From positions 2,790,001-2,854,000 of the forward strand of contig NZ_AP022561.1 of assembly GCF_010726245.1 (NCBI RefSeq): a stretch of DNA of 64,000 nt, given 5' to 3'. The notes below the pieces were generated by a model. The model was not told the origin of the DNA and did not search any database. It saw only the letters and a list, made by a program, of their open reading frames with translations. Both the position numbers and the translations under genes were made by a program. The DNA is from Mycolicibacterium aichiense (lineage in GTDB: Bacteria > Actinomycetota > Actinomycetes > Mycobacteriales > Mycobacteriaceae). Below are positions 53,855 through 62,335 of this stretch, piece by piece. Positions within the stretch are counted from its first letter, which is position 1; each line of letters opens with the position of its first letter.

Positions 53855-54571
53855 ATGACCGACCACGATCACGATCACGATCACGATCACGACCGCACCG
53901 TCAAGCCGATGGTCGACGAGATCACCGACTTCGAAGTGCTCGAGATCGCGCTGCGCGAATTGTGCATCGAGAAGGGCATTTTCACTGCCGAGGAGCACCG
54001 CCGTTTCACCGAGTTCGCCGAGCAGATCGGCCCAATGCCGGCGGCTCGCCTGGTGGCCCGCGCCTGGCTGGATCCCGCCTTCAAAGCTCTTGCCCTCGCC
54101 GAACCGATGACCGCCAGCAAGGAGGTCGGTGTCGACTGGCTCGAGCCGACCGGGTTCGGCACCCCCAGCGACTTCACCGCGTTCCAGATTCTCGAAGACA
54201 CCCCGGCCGTGCACAACGTGATCGTGTGCGCGCTGTGCTCCTGCTACCCGCGGCCCATCCTCGGCAACTCCCCCGAGTGGTACCGCACACCGAACTACCG
54301 GCGGCGGCTGGTGCGCTGGCCCCGGCAGGTTCTCGCCGAGTTCGGCCTCTACCTGTCCGACGACATCGAAGTCCGTGTGCAGGACTCCAACCAAAAACAC
54401 CGCTTCATGGTCATGCCGATGCGACCAGAGGGCACCGACGGCTGGACCGAGGACCAGCTGACCGAGATCATCACCCGCGACTGCCTGATCGGCGTCGCGC
54501 TGCCGAAACCCGGGGTGACCACCAATGTCATCACCGACACCCGCCCTGCCATGCATCCGGTCGGCGAATGA
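53855..54571 (+). CDS. nitrile hydratase / thiocyanate hydrolase alpha-type subunit with His-Asp leader
   Basis: 238 residues. The metal claw is V-C125-A-L-C128-S-C130-Y-P, with Ala at the position that is usually Thr (cobalt) or Ser (iron) in nitrile hydratases. Residues 4-12 are alternating His-Asp (five His), encoded by a 6-bp repeat at 53864-53893. Thiocyanate-hydrolase-like PEWYRTPNYRRRLVRWPRQV follows the claw. It hydrates a nitrile or thiocyanate. Overlaps the following gene by ATGA. Confidence 0.87.
   Translation: MTDHDHDHDHDHDRTVKPMVDEITDFEVLEIALRELCIEKGIFTAEEHRRFTEFAEQIGPMPAARLVARAWLDPAFKALALAEPMTASKEVGVDWLEPTGFGTPSDFTAFQILEDTPAVHNVIVCALCSCYPRPILGNSPEWYRTPNYRRRLVRWPRQVLAEFGLYLSDDIEVRVQDSNQKHRFMVMPMRPEGTDGWTEDQLTEIITRDCLIGVALPKPGVTTNVITDTRPAMHPVGE
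53864..53893 (+). repeat. five CACGAT hexamer repeats encoding His-Asp
   Basis: CACGAT at 53864, 53870, 53876 and 53882, then CACGAC at 53888. In-frame, giving HDHDHDHDHD in the leader of the alpha-type subunit. Slippage would change length in steps of two residues without a frameshift. Confidence 0.9.
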
Positions 54572-54903
54572 AACCCGAGCCGTTACAACAGATTGTCGAC
54601 CGTAATCAGGTCTGGCCGGTCATGGCGGCCAAATACGGGGTGGAGAACCCGGTGCCGCCATGGAAGACCAGCCTCGACGGGCTGTGTGACGCACTCGATC
54701 ACGCGGCATGTGACGCCGACGTCCCGACCTTCACAGAACGGCGCGACGAGGAGGACGAGCTGTCGGCCAGCGTGTACGCCGGCCTCCCCTACCCCGAGAG
54801 CCAGCTGGTCTCGCTGGCACACTCGCTGCTGTCCCGAGGTGTCATCACCGAAGATGAACTGCAGCAACGACTTTCCGCTGTCCGCGCCCGGTTGGAGGCC
54901 TGA
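54568..54903 (+). CDS. nitrile hydratase accessory/third-subunit protein
   Basis: 111 residues. The start overlaps the alpha-type stop (ATGA), so it is translationally coupled. It has PWKTSLDGLCDALDHAA and a helical tail (YPESQLVSLAHSLLSRGVIT, then EDELQQRLSAVRARLEA) resembling the small accessory or N-terminal part of beta-like subunits. A metallochaperone-like activator or a separate small subunit are both possible. Confidence 0.65.
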   Translation: MKPEPLQQIVDRNQVWPVMAAKYGVENPVPPWKTSLDGLCDALDHAACDADVPTFTERRDEEDELSASVYAGLPYPESQLVSLAHSLLSRGVITEDELQQRLSAVRARLEA

Positions 54904-54965
54904 CACCAGCGGGTGTGTCCCCCGATCGGTGGACACCGCATTCATCCGGCGTTACGGCCGATCGG

Positions 54966-54979
54966 CGGATATTTCGGGT
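54966..54979 (+). promoter_or_regulatory. GGATATTTCGGGT element, copy C
   Basis: CGGATATTTCGGGT, 74 bp before the thioesterase start at 55053. Matches copy B (51172) at nearly the same distance from its gene. It suggests that the PKS and thioesterase operons share one activator or sigma factor. Confidence 0.55.
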
Positions 54980-55052
54980 GGCCACGGCGCGTCATAGTTG
55001 CCTGGTGAGCCGTCAAGCAAGCGGCGGCTCCCCGACTCAGAGGATGGCAACG

Positions 55053-55895
55053 ATGAACAGCGGCATGGTCTTGCCCAAGCGCACAGCAGCGGCGTCGAGC
55101 GCAATCGGTATCCGCCCTGCGTATTTCGTTCAGCACGGAAACGGCATCTTCCGCCCCACCCCCTCTGCGGCGGCATCCTGGAGCGAGGGTCTGCTCAGCG
55201 GTCAGGCGATCGCCGGGCTCGCGGCATCGACGCTGGAACGCAAGTACGGCAGCGCCGGCTACCTGCCCACCCGGCTGACGCTGGATCTGCTCAAACCTGC
55301 CCGTGCCGTCCCCACCCATACTCAGACGCGGCTGATCCGGCACGGAAACCGCATGCGCACCGCCGAATGCGACATCATCCAGGACGACTGGATCGTGGCA
55401 CGCGCAACTCTGTTGCAATACCGCCTGACTCGCACACCGGACAGCCCGGTCGCGGCGCAGACACAGCCCGCCGGCGCACCGCCCGACACCGAGAACCAGG
55501 CCCTCTACATCGACGGCGACGGAACCGGTTGGAGCCCGATGGGCGAACAGGCCGCGGCCGGACGCAAACGCGCGTACTACGGCGGCCTGGACGCGGTGGC
55601 CGGTCTGCGGGCCACGCCCTTCGTCCGTGCCGCAGTGGTCGCCGAGGCAGCCGCTAACCTGGTGACCAATCTGGGCGACGGCGAAGTCGGTTACATCAAC
55701 GGGGACCTGACGGTGGCATTGTCGCGGCTGCCCCACGGCGTGTTCATCGGTGTGCAAGCCGACACCCATTTCGCCGAGAACGGGGTGTCGGTGGGCAGTG
55801 CCACCCTGTTCGACGATGCGGGCGCCTTCGGCACCAGCATGGTCACCGCGGTGGCGAATCCCGCGGGCCGCGGCGTCAGCCGTCGGCGAGACTGA
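55053..55895 (+). CDS. acyl-CoA thioesterase (double hotdog)
   Basis: 280 residues from the ATG at 55053 (AGAGG nine nt upstream; ATG at 55044 is alternative). Hotdog domains of the 4HBT_3 type: GIFRPTPSAAASWSEGLLSG in the first half, and a second domain with ADTHFAENGVSVGSATLFDDAG. Probably cleaves an acyl- or polyketidyl-CoA. Copy C of the GATATTTCGGGT element lies upstream. Confidence 0.75.
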   Translation: MNSGMVLPKRTAAASSAIGIRPAYFVQHGNGIFRPTPSAAASWSEGLLSGQAIAGLAASTLERKYGSAGYLPTRLTLDLLKPARAVPTHTQTRLIRHGNRMRTAECDIIQDDWIVARATLLQYRLTRTPDSPVAAQTQPAGAPPDTENQALYIDGDGTGWSPMGEQAAAGRKRAYYGGLDAVAGLRATPFVRAAVVAEAAANLVTNLGDGEVGYINGDLTVALSRLPHGVFIGVQADTHFAENGVSVGSATLFDDAGAFGTSMVTAVANPAGRGVSRRRD

Positions 55896-55931
55896 GCGTC
55901 GGGCAGCCTCGCCCGAAACTAGAGTGCAGCA

Positions 55932-56705
55932 ATGAGCCTCGTCACCTACCAACTGGAAGACCACGTCGCGACGATCACCCTCAACCGGCCCGAAGCGCGC
56001 AACGCCATCAACGGCCCGCTCCGCCAGGGCATCAACGCCGCATGGGATCGGTTCCGTGACGAGGAGGACGCCTGGGTGGGGATTCTGACCGCCACCGGCG
56101 ACGTCTTCTGCGCAGGCGGTGACCTCAAAGACGGCGAGGGCTCGGTGGGCACCTTCGGCGGGACGTTCTGGGAGAAGCCGACGATCAATTCGTTCGAGTC
56201 CGGCATGGAACTGTTCAAACCCACGATCGCCGCCGTGCACGGTCCCTGCGTCGGATACGGCGTCACCGGAGTCCTGTTCTGCGACTTTGTGATCGCGTCG
56301 ACCGAAGCCACGTTCAGCTTCCCCGAAGTGACCCTCGGCTTACCGACCATCGTCGGCGCCATTCGGTTGCCGCACCGTGTCGGCTGGGCCAACGCCATGG
56401 AGCTGCTGCTGACCGGCAAACCGATCAGCGCCGAGCGGGCCAAGGAGATCGGGCTGGTGTGGAAGCTCGTCGAACCCGCGGATCTGCAAGCCGAGGCCCA
56501 GGCCTGGGCCAGAACCCTGACCGAAGCCGCGCCGCTGGCGCAGCGTGCCACCAAAGAAGTGGCCTGGCGGACCGCCGACATGGGCTGGATCGAGTCGGTG
56601 CGTTTCGGCGAGGTGATGCGCAAGGTCGCCGGCGCCACCGAGGATGTCGGCGAAGGCCTGCAGGCATGGCGGGAGAAGCGCAGGCCGCAGTGGAAGGGCC
56701 GCTGA
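55932..56705 (+). CDS. enoyl-CoA hydratase/isomerase family protein
   Basis: 257 residues. Crotonase fold: it begins MSLVTYQLEDHVATITLNRPEARNAI, has CAGGDLKD for CoA/oxyanion binding and GPCVGYGVTGVLFCDFVIAS. The usual catalytic Glu positions are not certain. It starts 37 bp after the thioesterase and ends 6 bp from the convergent solute-binding gene. Confidence 0.87.
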   Translation: MSLVTYQLEDHVATITLNRPEARNAINGPLRQGINAAWDRFRDEEDAWVGILTATGDVFCAGGDLKDGEGSVGTFGGTFWEKPTINSFESGMELFKPTIAAVHGPCVGYGVTGVLFCDFVIASTEATFSFPEVTLGLPTIVGAIRLPHRVGWANAMELLLTGKPISAERAKEIGLVWKLVEPADLQAEAQAWARTLTEAAPLAQRATKEVAWRTADMGWIESVRFGEVMRKVAGATEDVGEGLQAWREKRRPQWKGR

Positions 56706-56710
56706 GGCGC

Positions 56711-57499
56711 CTAGCCGGGCGGCTCGGGCGCCGGCGCGTGCAGCCACCGTTGGTAGCTGTCGGCATAGGTTCCGTCGTGCAGCGCGCCGGCCAGCCAGGC
56801 GTCGGTGGCGGCGGCGATGGGACTGCCCTTGGGCAGCAGGTAGGCCTTGACCTCGGAGGTGAACGGGTCCGCGGGGTGCTGGGCCACCAACCCGGGGTGC
56901 AGCGACGACTGGTAGATCGCTTCGATGGCGTCGGTGACCATGACGTCGGCGCCACCGGCCGCGAGCTGATCGAAGATGGTGGTGTTGTCCGGCCAGATCG
57001 TGAGCTCCGCGTCGGGCAAGTGCGTGCGGGCGAAACGTTCGTTGGTGCCGCCGCTGTTCTCGATGACCCGCACACCCGGCTGGTTGATCTGCTCGATGGT
57101 CACCAGCCGCTCGGCGTCGGCCGCCGGGACCAGCGCGGTCTTGCCGCCGGCCAGGTAGGCCCGGGTCACGTCGACGACGCGGCGGCGCTCCGGGGTGTCG
57201 GTGATGCCGCCCATCGCGATATCGCATCGTTGGTGTGAGGTGAGGTCCGCGACCAGCGTCGACCAGGTGGTGGGCACGAACACCGCGGTGCGCCCGAGAT
57301 GTGCGGCCAGATCGGCGGCCATGTCGATGTCGACCCCGCTGTACTGTCCCGTCGCCGGGTCGCGGTAGGTCAGGGGCCGGTAGTCGCCGGTGGTGCAGAC
57401 CTTCAGGACGGCCGGGCCGCCTGCCCGGGCGACCGGCGGCGCGACGTACGCGGTGAGCGCCGCGGCAATGGCAAGCGCGCCAAAGGTCAACGGCCGCAT
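56711..57499 (-). CDS. extracellular solute-binding (SBP_bac_3) protein
   Basis: 262 residues from the ATG at 57499. Signal peptide (about 5-27), then a two-lobed substrate-binding domain (LKVCTTGDYRPLTYRDP, GVDIDMAADLAAHLG, CDIAMGGITDTPERR) like amino-acid-binding or cyclohexadienyl-dehydratase-type proteins. No ABC permease follows. It begins 5 bp after the FAAL stop, hence same operon. Confidence 0.82.
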   Translation of the reverse strand: MRPLTFGALAIAAALTAYVAPPVARAGGPAVLKVCTTGDYRPLTYRDPATGQYSGVDIDMAADLAAHLGRTAVFVPTTWSTLVADLTSHQRCDIAMGGITDTPERRRVVDVTRAYLAGGKTALVPAADAERLVTIEQINQPGVRVIENSGGTNERFARTHLPDAELTIWPDNTTIFDQLAAGGADVMVTDAIEAIYQSSLHPGLVAQHPADPFTSEVKAYLLPKGSPIAAATDAWLAGALHDGTYADSYQRWLHAPAPEPPG

Positions 57500-57503
57500 A
57501 CGA

Positions 57504-59357
57504 TCACCGCACCCGCAGCGCATCGGAGAGGTATTCGGCGCGGCAGGCTCGCCGGGCCAGTTTGCCGCTGGTGGTGCGCGGGATGGCGCCGGCGGGTAGC
57601 AGCCGCACATCGGCGGCCTCGATACCGTGACGATCGAACACCGCCGACCGGATCGCCGCGATCGCGGCTGCCGGATCGCTGCGACTGGTGCCGGCCGCGC
57701 GTTCGGCGATGATCACCAGCTGTTCTGTGGTGTCATGTGTTGTCGCACCAGGCATGTGGTTCTTCGGAAGCGTGAACGCCGCCACGTACCCGTGCCGGAC
57801 GAGTGCTGAGGAATCCGCGGCGGTCTTCTCGATATCGTGCGGATACAGTGTCCGACCGTCGAGCACCACGATGTCGGCGAGGCGGCCGGCGACGTAGAGC
57901 TCGCCGCCGAGATAGAAGCCGAGGTCGCCGGTGCGCAACCAGGCGCCGTCGGCGGGCACGCTGCCGGCGTGGCCGTCCTCGGATCGCCGGCGGACCAGCC
58001 TGGCCCCGAAGACCCGCCTGCTCTCCTGCGGCTGGCCCCAGTAGCCGCGGCCGACATTGTTACCGTGCAACCAGATTTCACCGACCCTGCCGTCGGGCAG
58101 CTCTTCGCCGGTCGCCGGGTCGACGATCGCCGCCCACAGACTGCGGGCCACCTGGCCGCACGAAACCTGGGTGATCGCGTCCGCGTCCTCGTCGGCCTCC
58201 TGCGCCACTCCCTCGGCCAACCGCTCACGGTCCAGCCGAATCACTGTGGGCTGCGCGGTCGGTGCGATCGTCGCGACGAACAGGGTGGCCTCGGCGATGC
58301 CGTAGGACGGCTTGAAGGCCGTCGGCGGCAGACCATGCGGTGCGAACGCCTCGGAGAAGGTGGCGATCGCGTCGGCGCTCACCGGTTCGGACCCGATGAT
58401 CATCACCACGTTGCTCAGGTCGATGTCATCCCCGGCGTCGGGCAGGCCGCGCGCAGCGGTCCACTCGTACGCGAAATTCGGTGCGGCGGTGATGACATGG
58501 CCGTACCGGGACGCATCGGAGAGCGCCCGGATCCAGCGTTGCGGCCTACGGATGAAGGCGGTCGGTGACAGCAGTGTGGAATGTCCGCCGTACACGGTCG
58601 GGAAGCCGATCATCGACAAGCCCATATCGTGGTAGAGCGGTAACCAGCTGACGCCGTGGGTATTTCGATCGAGCAGATCGATGGCCAGGATCATCTGGAT
58701 CAGGTTGGTACCGACGGCCCGGTGGGTGATCTCCACTCCGGCGGGGGGTCGGGTCGAGCCCGAGGTGTACTGCAGATGCGACACGTCGTCGACGTCGACA
58801 ACGGTCTCGACGAAGTCGGCGGCCGAGGAATCGGGAATCTCGTCGATGATCATCAGCTGCGGCTGCCGAGCCGGCGGTAGCTTGGCCAAAAACCCGCGCA
58901 CACTGTCGGCGGCGGCTGCGGTGGTGAGCACCAGAGTGGGCCGCGAATCACCGAGAGCGGTGTCGAGACGTTCGGCGTGGCCGGGCAATTCGGGAGCGAA
59001 CAACGGCACAGCGATGGTGCCCGCCTTGATCGCGGCGAAGAAACCGGCGATGTAGTCCAGCCCCTGCGGCGCCAATATCGCGACCCGGTCACCGCGTTCA
59101 GCGCTGCGCTGTATGTGCGCGGCGATCGCGTGCAGGCGCACGCCGAGCTGAGTCCAGGTCAGCTCGAACACCACCGGTTCGGCCGAGCGGCTGTAGTCGA
59201 GGTAGCGGTAGGCGATGGTGTCGCCGACGTTGGCGATGTTGCGGTCGATCAACGAGATCAGCGTCACGCCCGCCGGTAAGACGACGTTTCCGTCGGCGTC
59301 CAAGCAGTCTTCGATCCGAAGCAGGCCCTCTGGTGCGTCGACGTGGCCGCGGTCCAT
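57504..59357 (-). CDS. fatty-acyl-AMP ligase (FadD/FAAL type)
   Basis: 617 residues. The adenylation motif LQYTSGSTRPPAGVEITHRA (P-loop about residue 195) and the PSYGIAEATLFVA block identify the FAAL branch of acyl-AMP ligases, which hand acyl-AMP to polyketide synthases. The FAAL-specific insertion region is present by length. No modular PKS lies in the window; the downstream gene is a solute-binding protein. Confidence 0.87.
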   Translation of the reverse strand: MDRGHVDAPEGLLRIEDCLDADGNVVLPAGVTLISLIDRNIANVGDTIAYRYLDYSRSAEPVVFELTWTQLGVRLHAIAAHIQRSAERGDRVAILAPQGLDYIAGFFAAIKAGTIAVPLFAPELPGHAERLDTALGDSRPTLVLTTAAAADSVRGFLAKLPPARQPQLMIIDEIPDSSAADFVETVVDVDDVSHLQYTSGSTRPPAGVEITHRAVGTNLIQMILAIDLLDRNTHGVSWLPLYHDMGLSMIGFPTVYGGHSTLLSPTAFIRRPQRWIRALSDASRYGHVITAAPNFAYEWTAARGLPDAGDDIDLSNVVMIIGSEPVSADAIATFSEAFAPHGLPPTAFKPSYGIAEATLFVATIAPTAQPTVIRLDRERLAEGVAQEADEDADAITQVSCGQVARSLWAAIVDPATGEELPDGRVGEIWLHGNNVGRGYWGQPQESRRVFGARLVRRRSEDGHAGSVPADGAWLRTGDLGFYLGGELYVAGRLADIVVLDGRTLYPHDIEKTAADSSALVRHGYVAAFTLPKNHMPGATTHDTTEQLVIIAERAAGTSRSDPAAAIAAIRSAVFDRHGIEAADVRLLPAGAIPRTTSGKLARRACRAEYLSDALRVR

Positions 59358-59416
59358 GCCAGGAGTCTAAGACGCTATCGTGAGTGCGATTTTCACCGAC
59401 GACCCGACAGGAGATC

Positions 59417-60202
59417 ATGTCGAGCTGGATCGCCGAGCTGGTCCAACTCGACCGCAGCGGGCCCACCTTTCGCGCATCGGCGGCCCATGGTGCGGGTCCC
59501 CGGCTCTTCGGCGGGTTGATCGCCGCACAGGCGCTGGCGGCCGCGGGCTCCACCGTAGATCCCGGCCGGCTGCCGCAGTCGTTGCACGCCTACTTCATCA
59601 AAGGCGGCCGGATCGGCGTCGACATCCACTTCGCCGTCGAGATCACCCGGGACGGCCGCTCTTTCAACACCCGCCGCGTCACCGCGACGCAGGACGGTGT
59701 CGCGATATTCGAAATGCTGGCGTCGTTTCATCAACCCGAGACGACCACCGACTGGCAGCTACCGCAGGAGCCGCGGGTGCCGCTGACGGAGGCGACGATT
59801 CTCACACGACTGCCGGTCGAGTGGGCCGATCACTTCGACATCCGGCTCGCACCGGGTCCGCAGAGCCGCGTCGAGTGGCCCACCCAGCCGTTCTGGTTCC
59901 GCACCCGCGAACCGGTCGAGGACGATCCCCTGCTGCGAGCCTGCGCACTGACCTTCATCTCGGACCTGGGCATGGTGTCCTCGGCACGTCCGCCGGGCCC
60001 GGAATTCCCCGGTCCGGGCGGAGCCGCCAGCCTCGACCACGCGCTGTGGCTGCACCGGCCGTCCGACCCCCACCGGTGGCACCTCTACGACGCCACCGCG
60101 GTGAGTCACAGCGACGCGCGGGGGTTGGCGCACGGCTCATTTCAGCGTGATGACGGTACCCTGATCGCCAGCGTCGCCCAGGAATCTCTCTGGCGAACCT
60201 GA
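59417..60202 (+). CDS. TesB-like acyl-CoA thioesterase II
   Basis: 261 residues from the ATG at 59417, with CAGGAGATC as ribosome binding site. Two tandem hotdog domains; FGGLIAAQALAAAGSTV and LHAYFIKGG in the first, LDHALWLHRP and YDATAVSHSDARGLAHG in the second, ending SVAQESLWR, all typical of TesB. Divergent from the FAAL gene. Confidence 0.87.
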   Translation: MSSWIAELVQLDRSGPTFRASAAHGAGPRLFGGLIAAQALAAAGSTVDPGRLPQSLHAYFIKGGRIGVDIHFAVEITRDGRSFNTRRVTATQDGVAIFEMLASFHQPETTTDWQLPQEPRVPLTEATILTRLPVEWADHFDIRLAPGPQSRVEWPTQPFWFRTREPVEDDPLLRACALTFISDLGMVSSARPPGPEFPGPGGAASLDHALWLHRPSDPHRWHLYDATAVSHSDARGLAHGSFQRDDGTLIASVAQESLWRT

Positions 60203-60372
60203 GCCCAGCTTTTTACGTGCCTACGGCAGGCGAATCCGCAGGCCACAGCCAGGCAGGACCCAGCGCAGACACAGCCGGAAACAACGGTGTTTAGCAGAGA
60301 CCGGCTACGGGAACAAACTCGCATTCGACCGCGTTGACGCGACGTCGAATGCGGAAACGAAAGGCACGGATC

Positions 60373-60663
60373 ATGACGGTTGATTACGACGCCCCCCGCC
60401 GCACCCAGGCCGAGCCTGAGGAAGAGTCTCTCGAAGACTTGGCGGGACGGCGCAAGGACACGGCTACAGCCGTAATAGATATCGATGAAGCGGAAGCGGC
60501 GGATTCCTTCGAGCTGCCCGGTGCCGACCTGTCAGACGAAGAGCTCACGGTGCGGGTCGTGCCCAAGCAGGCTGACGAGTTCACCTGCAGCAGCTGCTTT
60601 CTGGTGCACCACCGCAGCCGGCTGGCAGACGCCACCAGCCTGGTCTGCACCGACTGCGCCTAG
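60373..60663 (+). CDS. DUF4193 zinc-ribbon protein
   Basis: 96 residues from the ATG at 60373, which follows GAAAGGCACGGATC. Acidic N-terminal half (PEEESLEDLAGRRKDTATAV), then SFELPGADLSDEELTVRV and KQADEFTCSSCFLVHHRSRL ending in CTDCA. CSSC and CTDC form a zinc ribbon. Conserved short actinobacterial protein near 95-100 residues; function unknown. Confidence 0.92.
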   Translation: MTVDYDAPRRTQAEPEEESLEDLAGRRKDTATAVIDIDEAEAADSFELPGADLSDEELTVRVVPKQADEFTCSSCFLVHHRSRLADATSLVCTDCA

Positions 60664-60759
60664 CCGGCAGGCCTGCCCGGTCTCGCCCGACGGTGGGCGT
60701 GTCCGTCGTCGCGCCGTGAATCTGCACGGCGGGTCAACGGCACGCCCCCGGCGTGACGC

Positions 60760-61254
60760 TCAGGCGATGACGCGGACCAGGTAGGGCGCCATGTCTTTGG
60801 CCCGCACCGCTGATACCGCGACGACCGTGTCGGTGACTTCCAGCATCTGGTTGTTGCCCAGAAACATCGCGACGCTCTGGGTGCCGTCCGGCCCGTAGAA
60901 GATCAGATCGCCCGGCAACGCCTGGTCAGCGGTGACGTGCTGGCCGACCTTGTACATATCTCCCGAGGAACGCGGCAGCTTGGCTCCCACGCCGGCGTAG
61001 ATGTACTGGATCAGACCCGAGGAGTCGAAGCCGACGACGGCCGCGCTCGGCCCTTTGCCCAGGGTGGGTCCGTTGATGTCGCCGCCGGCCCAGGCGTAGG
61101 GCACGCCCCGCTGGGCGAGCCCGCGCTGGATCACCAGGTTGACGTACTGATCCCGGCCCACCGGAGCGGCGGTCGCCGTCGGGGCCAGCAGGCCGGGAAT
61201 GGCGAACAGCATCACCAGGCTGATCGCCAGGGCATACACGCGCTTCTTCATCAT
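60760..61254 (-). CDS. RipD-like NlpC/P60 protein lacking catalytic Cys and His
   Basis: 165 residues from the ATG at 61254. Signal peptide (about 5-30) then an NlpC/P60 domain with WAGGDINGPT. The catalytic Cys of the usual D-C-S-G is Ser78 (GFD77-S-S-G80), and the His of the H-V-G motif is Ser127 (TQSVAMFLG). A catalytically inactive, peptidoglycan-binding paralogue as described for M. tuberculosis RipD. Divergent longer frame to 61458 rejected. Confidence 0.87.
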   Translation of the reverse strand: MMKKRVYALAISLVMLFAIPGLLAPTATAAPVGRDQYVNLVIQRGLAQRGVPYAWAGGDINGPTLGKGPSAAVVGFDSSGLIQYIYAGVGAKLPRSSGDMYKVGQHVTADQALPGDLIFYGPDGTQSVAMFLGNNQMLEVTDTVVAVSAVRAKDMAPYLVRVIA

Positions 61255-61473
61255 GATTTCCACCTTCCGGGCGCCTCTGAGCAAAGCTCCGTCCTCTTCA
61301 CAGAGGTCACTTCTGTCACTTTCTACCGCAATCAGCTGACAGCCGCTTACCACGCTCACGGCCTGACCAGGGCTTTTAGCCGATCCGTGACGCAAAGGTG
61401 TCCAAAGCGGTGTGCATCCTTGCCCGATCGGTTGCGATCGTCCCGCCGCCGTCAGCAACGGCGCCGGGACCGC

Positions 61474-62253
61474 TCAGCGGCGACGGTCGCGCACCCGGTA
61501 GGTCGACGGCCACGACTTGCGGGACTCGTCGCCGGTCAGGGTCATCCCCATCCCGCCGACTTTGACGTCGTAGGCTTCCTTTCCCGCGCCGACCTCGCGG
61601 TTGGCGTGCTCCTGAGCCAGGTAGTACAGCTCGTCGATCGCGGCTTCGCTGTACGCGACAAAGGACGTCTCGCGCACCACGTCGTCGCTGAGCACCATGG
61701 TGTCGGGCAGGATGCGCGCGGCGACCGCGGCCAGGCCCAGCAGCGCGAACGGGATGACCCAGTAACACAACACGGACAGCGCGTTCGCGGTGTCGAGAAT
61801 CGTTGCCTCGCTCGCGGCGATGGGTGGGATCGCCGAGGACACGGTCATCCCCGCGAAAGCGGCGATCCAGATCCAGGTCAGCAGCGACGTGATCTTCCTG
61901 AACGGCTCGCTGGTGACGATCTCCTCAGACCGGCCTGCCGCGGCGAATTCCCGCACGAAGGGCGTGCCGGCCAGCGTCCCGACCAGTGTGATGAGCAGGA
62001 TGCCCGCAGTGCTCAGCGGCAGTATCCACTGCTCCAAGAACGCTTGGCTCGCCACGAAGGTCAGCACTGTCAGAACGAAGAATGCTGCGACAGAACCGAT
62101 TTCGAAGGTCAGGCCGGCCGCCTTGCGGGTGCGGCTCATCACCAGCCCGAGTATCGCGACGATTAGGGCGACCAGGACGGCCGTCGTGAATGGCGCGTTG
62201 CCCACCAGTACCCAATAGACGATCCACGGCGCAAAGCCAACGAGAATGCCCAC
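61474..62253 (-). CDS. membrane protein, unknown function
   Basis: 259 residues from a GTG at 62253. About seven transmembrane helices in the first 180 residues, then a soluble C-terminal part with FVAYSEAAIDELYYLAQEHAN and a KVGGMGMTLTGDESRKSW end. The upstream frame to 62415 is antisense to the divergent transporter. Family not recognised. Confidence 0.65.
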   Translation of the reverse strand: MGILVGFAPWIVYWVLVGNAPFTTAVLVALIVAILGLVMSRTRKAAGLTFEIGSVAAFFVLTVLTFVASQAFLEQWILPLSTAGILLITLVGTLAGTPFVREFAAAGRSEEIVTSEPFRKITSLLTWIWIAAFAGMTVSSAIPPIAASEATILDTANALSVLCYWVIPFALLGLAAVAARILPDTMVLSDDVVRETSFVAYSEAAIDELYYLAQEHANREVGAGKEAYDVKVGGMGMTLTGDESRKSWPSTYRVRDRRR

Positions 62254-62335
62254 GGCGGCCAGTCTATGGGCGGACGTTGAGCGACTGCTCAGCGGCGTCC
62301 GGTGTCGGGTTGGCCGCCGATGGGTATACGGAATC

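Noticed and set aside
52958..54556. Antisense ORF of 532 codons across the hydratase genes
   Set aside because: It mirrors the codon bias of two well-supported plus-strand genes with clear subunit motifs.
54942..56240. Antisense ORF of 432 codons opposite thioesterase and crotonase genes
   Set aside because: No protein features; both plus-strand genes have recognisable folds.
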